This document shows positions 33,788 to 42,164 of a stretch of DNA of 64,000 bases, piece after piece. The translations under genes were made by a program, and so were the position numbers. This DNA comes from Streptosporangiaceae bacterium NEAU-GS5. Its GTDB lineage: Bacteria > Actinomycetota > Actinomycetes > Streptosporangiales > Streptosporangiaceae. The notes below the pieces were generated by a model. It worked only from the letters and a program-made list of their open reading frames with translations. It did not search any database and was not told the DNA's origin. The DNA is taken from the NCBI GenBank assembly GCA_017592665.1, contig JAGFNW010000026.1, forward strand, positions 1 through 64,000, given 5' to 3'. Every line of letters starts with the position of its first letter. The first letter of the stretch is position 1.

Positions 33788-34948
33788 TTACGAGAGCGCG
33801 TGGGCGAAGGCCTGGAGGTCCTTGACGTACAGGTCCGGCTCTTCCATGGCGGCGAAGTGCCCGCCGCGGTCGTACTCGTTCCACTGCACGATGGTCGGCA
33901 GGATCTTGTCGGCGAACAGCCGGATCGGCTGGCCGGGGTCGCCCGCGTAGACGGCCACGCCGGCCGGCATGGTGATCGGCCACGGACCGCCGAACTTCTT
34001 CACGATGATCGGGTCGGTGCGGTCGGTGTCGTCGTAGTAGATCTCCCCGGACGTGCCGGCGGTGCCGGTCAGCCAGTAGAGCATCACGTTGGTGAGCAGC
34101 TGGTCGCGGCTGACCGCGTCCTCGGGGCTCTTCTCGGCGTCGGTCCAGTCCTGGAACCGCTCGACGATCCAGGCGAGCGCGCCGACCGGCGAGTCGGTCA
34201 GCGCGTACGCGATGGACCTCGGCCGGGTGGCCAGCAGCTTGAAGTAGCCGGACAGCTCCTGGTCGAAGTACATGAGCTTGCCCAGCTTGGCCATGTCGTC
34301 CGGGCCGAGCTGGGCCATGTCGGCCGGGTCGCCCGTGGGGAAGGTGACGAGCATGTTGACGTGCACGCCCTTGACGTGCTCGGGGTCGAGCAGGCCGAGC
34401 TGGAAGGAGATCCGCATGCCCCAGTCGGCGCCCTGGGCCACGTAGCGGTCGTAGCCGAGGCGGCGCATGAGCTCGGCCCAGGCGCGCGTCACCCGCGTGG
34501 CGTCCCAGCCCGGCTCCTTGAGCGGGCCGGACAGGCCGAACCCGGGGATCGACGGGATGACCACGTGATAGGCCGTGGACGGGTCGCCGCCGTGCGCGCG
34601 CGGGTTGGTCAGCGGCTCGATGACCTCGAGGAACTCCGCGGGGGAGCTGGGCCAGCCGTGCGTGATGATCAGCGGCGTCGCGTCCGGCTCGGGCGAGCGC
34701 ACGTGGAAGAAATGCACGTTGGCGCCGTCGATCTCGGTCATGAACTGGGGGAACTTGTTGAGTCTGGCCTCGGCGGCCCGCCAGTCGTAGCTGGTGCGCC
34801 AGTATTCGGCCAGTTCCTTCAGGTAGCCCACGGGGGCGCCGCGGCTCCACCCCGTGTCCCGCCCCTCCTCCGGCCACCGGGTCTCCGCGAGCCGCCGCCG
34901 CAGATCGTCGATCTCGCGCTGGGGAATGTCAATAGTGTACGAACGCAT
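33788..34948 (-). CDS. Epoxide hydrolase with EHN domain, SgcF/NcsF2-like (386 aa)
   Basis: The N-terminal epoxide hydrolase domain (EHN) opens with IDIPQREIDDLRRRL and the RWP motif. The catalytic alpha/beta domain shows HGWP (97-100) for the oxyanion hole, Asp175 in GADWG as nucleophile and His364 in GGHF as the base. The size is close to the epoxide hydrolases of 9-membered enediyne clusters (SgcF, KedF type), which open the epoxide on the enediyne core to a diol. The ATG at 34948 has GGAAAGGAAAG upstream and is preferred to the open frame to 35002. It is the first gene of the leftward three-gene operon. Confidence 0.9.
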   Translation of the reverse strand: MRSYTIDIPQREIDDLRRRLAETRWPEEGRDTGWSRGAPVGYLKELAEYWRTSYDWRAAEARLNKFPQFMTEIDGANVHFFHVRSPEPDATPLIITHGWPSSPAEFLEVIEPLTNPRAHGGDPSTAYHVVIPSIPGFGLSGPLKEPGWDATRVTRAWAELMRRLGYDRYVAQGADWGMRISFQLGLLDPEHVKGVHVNMLVTFPTGDPADMAQLGPDDMAKLGKLMYFDQELSGYFKLLATRPRSIAYALTDSPVGALAWIVERFQDWTDAEKSPEDAVSRDQLLTNVMLYWLTGTAGTSGEIYYDDTDRTDPIIVKKFGGPWPITMPAGVAVYAGDPGQPIRLFADKILPTIVQWNEYDRGGHFAAMEEPDLYVKDLQAFAHALS

Positions 34949-35062
34949 TTCGCTTTCCTTTCCACGCGTTTTTCGCGCGCAGCGAGAAGGAATGGCGCGC
35001 ACGGCGAAATCCAGCCGTGTGTCACGTTCGCATCGTGAAACTCTGCGGCCCGCGCCGCATCT

Positions 35063-36190
35063 TTAGGAATGCGACATTTCCAGGGCGGCGGGCAATCCGC
35101 AGGCCGGGAACAGTTCGGGGGTGAAGAAAGTCGCCACCCGCGAGACCCGCTCGCCCGACAGCGTCAGCATCTGGAGCGAGAACGCCTGTCCGTGTATGTA
35201 GACGGCCGCGGTCGGCTGTCCGTTGAGGCGGGTCAGCAGCAGCCTGCTCTCGTACGGCCCGGCCGGGCACTGCGAGCGCATCAGCCGCCCGATCCGCTCA
35301 CGCCCGACGAACCAGGCCTCCCACGGCGGCATCTCCCAGATCGCGTCCTCGGTCAGCAGCCCGAGCACGGCCGGCACGTCGGCCGCCTCGAGCGCGGCCA
35401 CCCACTGGTCGAGCAGCCTGCGGCGGGCGCCGTCCGAAGGCTCGGCGACCTGGTCCTCCGCCGGCGCCAGCCGCCCGATCACGGCCCGGGCGCGCTGCAG
35501 GGCGCTGTTGACCGCGGCCGGCGTGGTCTCGAGCACGTCGGCCACCTCGCCGGACCGCCAGCCGAGCACGTCGCGCAGGATCAGCGCGGCCCGCTGCCGG
35601 GGCGGCAGGTGCTGCAGGGCCGCGGCCAACGCCAGGCGGACACGCGTCCGCCCGGTCACGATGGCCGCGGGATCGATCTCCCCAGCGTCGTCGGCCAGGG
35701 CGTCCGGGAAGGGCTGCAGCCAGGGGATCTCCGGCCGCGCCGCGGGCAGCCGCTCGGGGTCGGGGCTCGGTCCGCCCAGGCCGGACGGCATGGGCCGGCG
35801 CCCGCGCTGCCGTACCGCGGTGAGGCAGGCGTTGGTGGCGATCCGGTAGAGCCACGTGCGCAGCGACGACCGATGGCCGAAGCCGTCGTAGCCGCGCCAG
35901 GCCCGCAGGTAGGTCTCCTGGACCAGGTCTTCGGCGTCGTGGATCGACCCGAGCATGGCGTAGCAGTGCGCCAGCAACTCGCGCCGATAGGGATCGGTCA
36001 GCCGTCCGAAATCATCCTCGGGCGCGGGGGCCGGCGCAGAGGCGGGCGCGGGCGCGGGCCGGGTGCGGGCGCGTGAGGTCCCGGGCGCGGCGGCCGCGGT
36101 GCGGGGGCTGGAACTCGGGGCGTCATCCACCGGCGGCAGCGCGCCGACCTCGGGCGCGACACGGGTGAAGTCCTCAGCGGCAGGCCCCAT
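35063..36190 (-). CDS. ECF-type RNA polymerase sigma factor with SnoaL-like C-terminal domain (375 aa)
   Basis: After a 57-residue Ala/Pro-rich lead, sigma region 2 spans about 60-130 (HCYAMLGSIHDAEDLVQETYLRAW, then SLRTWLYRIATNACL). Region 4 is about 190-240 (LPPRQRAALILRDVLGWRSGEVAD, TTPAAVNSALQRAR). The last about 130 residues are an NTF2/SnoaL-like domain (LLDQWVAALEAADVPAVLGLL, DAIWEMPPWEAWFVGRE), as in the SigG/SigJ-like ECF groups, where it modulates activity in place of an anti-sigma factor. No anti-sigma gene is adjacent, which agrees. It is divergent from the glycosyltransferase operon and could control part of the cluster. Confidence 0.9.
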   Translation of the reverse strand: MGPAAEDFTRVAPEVGALPPVDDAPSSSPRTAAAAPGTSRARTRPAPAPASAPAPAPEDDFGRLTDPYRRELLAHCYAMLGSIHDAEDLVQETYLRAWRGYDGFGHRSSLRTWLYRIATNACLTAVRQRGRRPMPSGLGGPSPDPERLPAARPEIPWLQPFPDALADDAGEIDPAAIVTGRTRVRLALAAALQHLPPRQRAALILRDVLGWRSGEVADVLETTPAAVNSALQRARAVIGRLAPAEDQVAEPSDGARRRLLDQWVAALEAADVPAVLGLLTEDAIWEMPPWEAWFVGRERIGRLMRSQCPAGPYESRLLLTRLNGQPTAAVYIHGQAFSLQMLTLSGERVSRVATFFTPELFPACGLPAALEMSHS

Positions 36191-36327
36191 TCGTCGAATG
36201 TAACGCGACCGATGAGTTTCGGGCGCCGGTGTGGTCTACACCGATGTCAGCATCCTCAAAGATGCGCGCCGGACAGCCCGCCGGAATATTGCGGTGCAGG
36301 ACTGGCCGCGCGAACCGGGAAGTGGCT

Positions 36328-37218
36328 ATGACAAGTTCACCCAAGTGCAGCGTGATCATCCCAACCTACAACCGCGAAGGTCTGCTCCGGCACACGCTGG
36401 AGTCTCTCGCCGGGCAGAGCCTGCCACGGGACGCGTTCGAGGTCCTGGTCGTCGACGACGGGTCGGGCGACGGGACGGCCGCCGTGGTGGCGGGCTTCGC
36501 CGGCCGTCTCGACCTGCGGTACTTCTTCCAGGAGGACCTCGGCTACCGGGCCGCCAAGGCGCGGAACGTCGGCATCGCCAATGCGCGCGGCGAGGTGTGC
36601 GTGCTGATCGACTCGGGCGTGCTGGCGCATTCCGGCTGCCTGTCCGCGCACCTCGACAGCCACGGATCGGCCGCCGAGCCGGTCGCGGTCTGCGGCTACG
36701 TCTACTGCTTCAACCTCGACAACGAGGAAGCCGAGCGGATCAACAAGGTCATCCGCCTGGACGACCCGGACGGCACGATCGCTCAGCTCAAAAAGGAAGA
36801 GCAGTGGCTCGACGTGCGCGACCTGTTCTTCTACAGCCGCTACGGCGACGACTTCGCCGACCTGCCGGCCCCCTGGCTCAATTTCTGGACGTGCAACGTG
36901 TCGGCCCGCACCGACCAGCTGCGGGACGTGGGCATGTTCGACGAGGCCTTCGTCACCTGGGGCGGCGAGGATCTCGATCTCGGTTTCCGGCTGCACCGTG
37001 ACGGCGCCAGGTTCGTGCTCAACCGCGACGCCGCGGCCATCCACTGCCCGCACGACAAGAGCTTCGACCACAACAACGAGCAGGCCGAATCCAACTACCA
37101 CTACATGTCGGCCAAGTACGGCTCGCCGATCGTGGACGTGCTCCTCGAACTGCCGCACATCAACTTCTTCGACATCAACGACATCATCGTCGAACGTGGT
37201 CTGGAGGTCCGGTCGTGA
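36328..37218 (+). CDS. GT2-family glycosyltransferase, copy 1 (296 aa)
   Basis: This GT-A fold inverting glycosyltransferase uses a nucleotide sugar. The N-terminal SVIIPTYNREGLLRHTLESL is the classic GT2 start. Asp43-Asp44 (VVDDGSG) bind the nucleotide and metal. FLQED-like FFQEDLGYRAAKARNVGIA follows, and the C-terminal acceptor motif GGEDLDLGFRLHR contains Glu214-Asp215 as probable base. No membrane helix is present. The ATG at 36328 is chosen because homology starts at once. Enediyne sugars are normally attached by GT1 (GT-B) enzymes, so this family is unexpected here. It heads a five-gene overlapping operon; its stop overlaps the ABC transporter start. Confidence 0.87.
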   Translation: MTSSPKCSVIIPTYNREGLLRHTLESLAGQSLPRDAFEVLVVDDGSGDGTAAVVAGFAGRLDLRYFFQEDLGYRAAKARNVGIANARGEVCVLIDSGVLAHSGCLSAHLDSHGSAAEPVAVCGYVYCFNLDNEEAERINKVIRLDDPDGTIAQLKKEEQWLDVRDLFFYSRYGDDFADLPAPWLNFWTCNVSARTDQLRDVGMFDEAFVTWGGEDLDLGFRLHRDGARFVLNRDAAAIHCPHDKSFDHNNEQAESNYHYMSAKYGSPIVDVLLELPHINFFDINDIIVERGLEVRS

Positions 37219-39110
37219 ATCGCCTGATGGCGAACTCCCCGCGCGATCTGCTCGCCGGGAGGTGGGACATCGCGAAGGTGCTGCCGAAGGCCGGAGCCGG
37301 TCTCGTCGCAGCCCTCACCCTGGTCAATCTCGTGCTCGGGGTCCTCCCGGTGGTGTTCGTCGTGGCCACCAGCGTGGTGCTGGGCCGCGTGCCGGCCGCC
37401 GTGGAGGGCGGCATCGGCTCGCCCGCCTGGGGCTCGCTCGTACAGGTCTTCATCGTGGCCGCCGCGGCGTTCGTCGCCCAGCAGATCATCGCGCCGCTCC
37501 AGGTGTCGCTGGGCGAGCTGATGGCCCGCCGGATCGACGGACAGATGTTCGATGATCTTATGGCGGCGTCGCTCGGCAGCCCCGGGATCGCGCCGCTGGA
37601 GGATCAGGAGGCGCTCGACTCGCTCCGCGCCGCGGCGCGCGAACTGGAGTTCGGCGTGCAGAGCCCCGGACAGGGCTGCGCCGGGCTGCTCGCCCTGATC
37701 GCCCGCTACACCCAGCTCACCGGCTACGCCGTGGTCATCGGCGTCGCGTTCTCCTGGATCGCCGGGCTCGCCGTGGTGATCGCGGTCATGTTCTTCCGCT
37801 ATGGCCAGCGCGGCGGTCTGCGCAAATACGCCCGCGTGCGCTTCATGCTCACCTCGGCCGAGCGCAAGGGCGGCTATCTGCAGGATCTGGCCATCCAGCC
37901 GGCCGCGGGCAAGGAGATCCGCGTGTTCGGCCTGTCCGGCTGGATGCGCGACACCCTCCATGAGGCGTACATGGCCTGGCTGGAGCCGCTTTGGGCGGCG
38001 CGCCGCAGGGTGTACCTGTGGCCGTTCGTGTGGTTCGCCGCCTGGGGGATGGCCGTCACCGCCGTGGTGTTCGGCGTGCTCGGCGCGACCGCGGCCGATT
38101 CGCTGACCCTCACCGGCTTCGCCCTGGTCATCCAGGCCGGGCTGGGCGCGCTGCGGCTGTCGGAGTACTACCCCGAGGCCGACCTGCAGACCGCCGTCGG
38201 GCTCGAGGCGTACGACGCGGTCAAGCAGTTCGCCGCGCACGTCAAGGACAGCGACACGCTGCCGGCCGGAAACGGACCAGTGCCCGATCCGGTCGGCACG
38301 ATCACCTTCGACGACGTGAGCTTCCACTATCCCGGCCAGAACCGGAAGATCTTCGACGGCCTCGACCTGACCCTACCGGTCGGGCAGTGCACGGCGATCG
38401 TCGGGCTCAACGGCGCCGGCAAGACCACCCTGGTCAAGCTCCTGGCCAGGCTGTACGAGCCGACCTCGGGCGCGGTGCGGGCCGACGGCGTGGACATCGC
38501 CACCTACCCGATCGAGGAGTGGCGCGCCAAGCTCGGCGTGATCTTCCAGGAGTTCGCCCGCTACGAGGCGCCGATCTCCGACAACATCGCCTTCGGGTCG
38601 ATCGGGCACGTCGATGACCGCGCCGGAATCCAGGCCGCCGCGGAGGCGGTCGGGCTGTCCACTCTCGTCGATCGGCTCCCGCGCGGCCTGGACACGCCGC
38701 TGGCCCGGCACCTGGCGGGCGGCGCGGAACTGTCCGGAGGGCAGTGGCAGCGCGTGGCGCTGGCCCGCGCGGTGTTCGCGCTGCGGCACGGCTCGCCCAT
38801 CGTGGTCCTCGACGAGCCGACGGCCAGCCTGGACGTGCGTGCCGAGGCCCGGTTCTTCGACGAGTTCGCCGACCTCACGCAGGGCGCCACCACGCTGCTC
38901 ATCTCGCATCGGTTCTCGACCGTACGGCACGCCGACCTGATCGTCGTGCTGGCCGGCGGCCAGGTCATCGAGCGGGGCAGCCACGAGGAGCTGCTGGCCC
39001 TGGACGGCCGCTACGCCGCGCTGTTCAAGCTGCAGGCCGAGCGCTTCACCGACGACGCGGACGACACCGACATGGACGACGACGCCGACGTAGAAGGGGT
39101 GATGGCGTGA
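37215..39110 (+). CDS. ABC exporter (fused membrane and ATPase domains), first of a pair (631 aa)
   Basis: This is a type IV half-transporter: about six transmembrane helices in residues 30-330, then an ATPase domain. Walker A is GLNGAGKTTL with Lys403, the signature is LSGGQ at 506-510, and Walker B is IVVLDEPT with Asp533/Glu534; the switch His is in LLISHRFST. The C-terminus is Asp-rich. GTG start within the preceding stop (GTGA overlap). Lying next to a second half-transporter, it probably forms a heterodimer. It could export the cluster product or a glycosylated intermediate; the substrate cannot be inferred from sequence. Confidence 0.93.
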   Translation: MNRLMANSPRDLLAGRWDIAKVLPKAGAGLVAALTLVNLVLGVLPVVFVVATSVVLGRVPAAVEGGIGSPAWGSLVQVFIVAAAAFVAQQIIAPLQVSLGELMARRIDGQMFDDLMAASLGSPGIAPLEDQEALDSLRAAARELEFGVQSPGQGCAGLLALIARYTQLTGYAVVIGVAFSWIAGLAVVIAVMFFRYGQRGGLRKYARVRFMLTSAERKGGYLQDLAIQPAAGKEIRVFGLSGWMRDTLHEAYMAWLEPLWAARRRVYLWPFVWFAAWGMAVTAVVFGVLGATAADSLTLTGFALVIQAGLGALRLSEYYPEADLQTAVGLEAYDAVKQFAAHVKDSDTLPAGNGPVPDPVGTITFDDVSFHYPGQNRKIFDGLDLTLPVGQCTAIVGLNGAGKTTLVKLLARLYEPTSGAVRADGVDIATYPIEEWRAKLGVIFQEFARYEAPISDNIAFGSIGHVDDRAGIQAAAEAVGLSTLVDRLPRGLDTPLARHLAGGAELSGGQWQRVALARAVFALRHGSPIVVLDEPTASLDVRAEARFFDEFADLTQGATTLLISHRFSTVRHADLIVVLAGGQVIERGSHEELLALDGRYAALFKLQAERFTDDADDTDMDDDADVEGVMA

Positions 39111-40891
39111 AGGACGTCATCACCGGCGCGTGGAAGATGATCGGCACGGCGTGGGTGATGGACCGGCGCAAGACCGTGCTCTCGATCGTCCTCATGATCG
39201 CCGGCGCGGCAGCCGCGCCCGCGCTCGCCGCCGCACTCGCATGGATGACCAACGCGGTCGTGGCCGGCGACGCCGGCCGCGCCACGCTGTTCGGGCTGAT
39301 GGTCGCCTTCCTGTCGATCGCGACGCTGACGTTCGGCCACTTCGCCCACATCGCCTACTTCGAGCTGTCCGAGCTCGCCGAACTCGACTTCGACGAGCAG
39401 CTCATCGCGCTGTCGAACGGCTCGCCCGGCATCGAGCACCACGAACGCGCCGAGCACGCCGACTCCCTGACCGTGCTGCAGCAGGAGAGCAGGCAGTTCA
39501 GGATCGGCCTGGAGGCGCTGCTCAACAGCCTCGGCCTCGGCCTGGCGGTCGTGCTCACCGCGATCTTGCTTGCCGTGGTCAACCCGATCCTGCTGCTGCT
39601 GCCGCTGGCGGCCATCCCGCCGCTGACGCTCGGACGAGTGGCCGAACGCATCCGCGACCGCGCCAAGACGACCACGGCCGAGCCGACCCGGGTCGCGCTC
39701 AACCTGTTCCGCCTCTCGACGTCGGCGCGGCTGGCCGGTGAGCTGCGGGTCTTCGGGCTCGCCGACGAGCTGCGCGGACGGCACCAGAGCCTGTGGCGCA
39801 GGGCCACGCGCGGCCTGTGGCAGGCCCACCTGACCGCCACCTGGGTCCGCGCCGCCGGCCAGGTCGTGTTCGCCCTGGCGTACGTGGGCGCCGTGCTCCT
39901 GGTGGTGCGCGACGCGATCGCCGGACAGCGGGCCGTCGGCGACGTGGTCCTCGTGATCGCCCTGGCCGCGCAGGTCAACCAGCAGGTCACGGCCGCTGTC
40001 ACGCTGCTGCAGGACCTGCAGCGGATGGCCAGCGCCTATCGGCGGCTCACCGAGCTCCGGGCGGTGGTGCGCGCACCTGACTCGCTCACCACTGACATGA
40101 TGCCGCCCGACAGTCTGCGCCAGGGCATCCGGCTGGACGACGTCGCGTTCACCTACCCCGGCACGGACCATCCGGTGCTGCGCGGGGTGAACCTGACGCT
40201 CCCGGCCGGCTCCACCGTCGCGATCGTGGGGGAGAATGGCGCGGGCAAGACCACGCTGGTCAAGCTGCTGTGCGGGTTCTACCGGCCGTCGCACGGCCAG
40301 GTCTCGGTCGACGGCGTCGACCTGCTCCGCATGCCGGTCGATCAGTGGCGCGAGCGGATCTCCGCCGGGTTCCAGGACTTCATCCGCTACGAGTTCCCGC
40401 TCGGACGGACCGTCGGCGTGGGCGACCTGCCCAAGATCGACTCCGAGCCGGACATCCGCGACGCGCTGGACCGCGCGCAGGGCACCGACGTGCTCGACCA
40501 TCTGGCGGACGGCCTGGACACCCAGCTCGGCAAGAGCTACACCGACGGCGCCGAGCTGTCCGGCGGCCAGTGGCAGAAGCTGGCGCTGGGCCGTGCGCTG
40601 ATGCGGTCGGCGCCGCTGCTGCTGGTGCTGGACGAGCCGACCTCGGCCCTCGATCCGCAGGCCGAACACGCTCTCTTCGAGCGGTACGCCGAGCAGGCGG
40701 GCCGGGTGCGCGAGGCGACCGGCGCGATCACCCTGTTCGTCTCGCACCGGTTCTCCACGGTCCGGATGGCCGATCTCATCATCGTCGTCGCGGACGGCCG
40801 GGTCGTCGAGGCCGGCGACCACGCCACGCTCGCGGCCGGCGACGGCCTCTACGCCGAGCTCTACGCGATTCAGGCCAAGGCCTACAGCTAG
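39107..40891 (+). CDS. ABC exporter (fused membrane and ATPase domains), second of a pair (594 aa)
   Basis: This half-transporter partners the previous gene, with which it overlaps by 4 bases (GTG start at 39107). The membrane domain spans about 20-310, with HFAHIAYFELSELAELDFDEQ at the family-typical coupling region. ATPase: Walker A GENGAGKTTL (Lys381), signature LSGGQ (484-488), Walker B LLVLDEPT (Asp509/Glu510), switch His in FVSHRFST. Both ATP sites of the putative heterodimer look complete, so no degenerate site is seen. A 52-base gap with a new ribosome site precedes the next glycosyltransferase. Confidence 0.93.
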   Translation: MKDVITGAWKMIGTAWVMDRRKTVLSIVLMIAGAAAAPALAAALAWMTNAVVAGDAGRATLFGLMVAFLSIATLTFGHFAHIAYFELSELAELDFDEQLIALSNGSPGIEHHERAEHADSLTVLQQESRQFRIGLEALLNSLGLGLAVVLTAILLAVVNPILLLLPLAAIPPLTLGRVAERIRDRAKTTTAEPTRVALNLFRLSTSARLAGELRVFGLADELRGRHQSLWRRATRGLWQAHLTATWVRAAGQVVFALAYVGAVLLVVRDAIAGQRAVGDVVLVIALAAQVNQQVTAAVTLLQDLQRMASAYRRLTELRAVVRAPDSLTTDMMPPDSLRQGIRLDDVAFTYPGTDHPVLRGVNLTLPAGSTVAIVGENGAGKTTLVKLLCGFYRPSHGQVSVDGVDLLRMPVDQWRERISAGFQDFIRYEFPLGRTVGVGDLPKIDSEPDIRDALDRAQGTDVLDHLADGLDTQLGKSYTDGAELSGGQWQKLALGRALMRSAPLLLVLDEPTSALDPQAEHALFERYAEQAGRVREATGAITLFVSHRFSTVRMADLIIVVADGRVVEAGDHATLAAGDGLYAELYAIQAKAYS

Positions 40892-40943
40892 GTCCTACAG
40901 CTACGGTCTACCGCTAAATGATTTCCGGAAAGGGTGATCGTCG

Positions 40944-42164
40944 GTGGTTGGAAATAACCTGAAATTGTCGGTCGTCATCCCCACGTACAATCGGCAGGAA
41001 TTATTGCGCGAAACGCTGGGAACGCTCACCCGGCAGACGATTCCGGCCGAGGAGTTCGAGGTGATCGTCGCCGACGACGGTTCCTCCGACGACACCAAGG
41101 CGGTGGTCGAGTCGTTCTACGGACGGCTGTCCGTCAAGTACTACCTCCAGGAGGACCAGGGCTTCCGGGCGGGCACGGCGCGTAACGCGGGCGCCCGCCT
41201 CGCGCAGGCGCCCGTGCTGGTGTTCCTCGACACCGGCGAACTGCCCGGCCCCGGCTTCCTGCAGGCGCACCTGGCCGGTCACGACGGCGGGCGGCGGCGG
41301 GCCGTCGTCGGCTACAGCTACGGCTATCCGCGCAAGGGCCCGGTCGAGGGCCTGCGCGACGCCCTTGACCGGATGCCGCCCGAGGAGGTGCTCGCCCACT
41401 ACGCCGGCGACGACGGCTTCCTCGACATCCGCCACGACGAGTTCGTCAAGTGCGGCTTCGACCTGAACGCCCGGGTCGTGCCGTGGATGCTGTTCTGGTC
41501 GATGAACTGCTCGATCAGGGCTGAAGAGTTCTGGGCGGTCGGCGGCTTCGACGAGCGCTTCCACCGGTGGGGCTTCGAGGACATGGAGCTCGGCCTGCGG
41601 CTGCACCGCAACGGGCTGCCGTTCCAGCTGCACCGGGGCGCCTGGGCGATCGAGGCGCCGCACGAGCGCGACTGGGACAAGAACGAATCGGCCGCCAAGC
41701 AGAACATCGCCGACCTGCTCGCCCAGTATCCCGAACCGGTCATGGAGATCGGCTACGCCGACCTGACCACGTACTCCCTGTGGGACTGGGAGGACGACTA
41801 CCGCAACCTGCTGGCGTACGCCGAGGGGGCCAGGGCGGACGACGTCGCCGACGAGCTCGACGTGGTGCTGGCGAAGGTCCCGGAGAACCAGCGGATCGCG
41901 ATAATCGGGTCGGGCGGCAAGCTGCCCGCGTCCGCTCCGCCGTCCATCGTCATGGACTTCGACCGGGAGCTGCTCGACCAGGCCACGGCCACCGGCGGGC
42001 ACACGGCGCACCACAGCATCGGGATCCGCACGCCCCTCGCCGACCAGTCCGTCGACACCGTCGTCGTGACGTCGCGGCTGGCGGGGCTCTGGGACCGCTG
42101 GGGTGGTGACGTCATGGCCGAGGCGCGCCGCATCGGCCGTACCGTGCTCATGTCGGGATCGTGA
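40944..42164 (+). CDS. GT2-family glycosyltransferase with C-terminal extension, copy 2 (406 aa)
   Basis: This paralogue of the gene at 36328 has LSVVIPTYNRQELLRETLGTL, Asp44-Asp45 in VADDGSS, YYLQEDQGFRAGTARNAGA, and the acceptor motif GFEDMELGLRLHRNG with Glu212-Asp213. About 110 residues follow the catalytic domain (from about 295): YRNLLAYAEG, then RIAIIGSGG and SVDTVVVTSRLAGLWD. The extension resembles a degenerate Rossmann-type fold and is absent from copy 1. GGAAAGGG precedes the GTG. The stop overlaps the carboxylase start by 4 bases. Confidence 0.85.
   Translation: MVGNNLKLSVVIPTYNRQELLRETLGTLTRQTIPAEEFEVIVADDGSSDDTKAVVESFYGRLSVKYYLQEDQGFRAGTARNAGARLAQAPVLVFLDTGELPGPGFLQAHLAGHDGGRRRAVVGYSYGYPRKGPVEGLRDALDRMPPEEVLAHYAGDDGFLDIRHDEFVKCGFDLNARVVPWMLFWSMNCSIRAEEFWAVGGFDERFHRWGFEDMELGLRLHRNGLPFQLHRGAWAIEAPHERDWDKNESAAKQNIADLLAQYPEPVMEIGYADLTTYSLWDWEDDYRNLLAYAEGARADDVADELDVVLAKVPENQRIAIIGSGGKLPASAPPSIVMDFDRELLDQATATGGHTAHHSIGIRTPLADQSVDTVVVTSRLAGLWDRWGGDVMAEARRIGRTVLMSGS

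Noticed and set aside
31251-34877. 1208-residue frame across the monooxygenase, oxygenase and hydrolase genes
   Set aside because: It is a same-strand, out-of-frame shadow of three well-supported genes.
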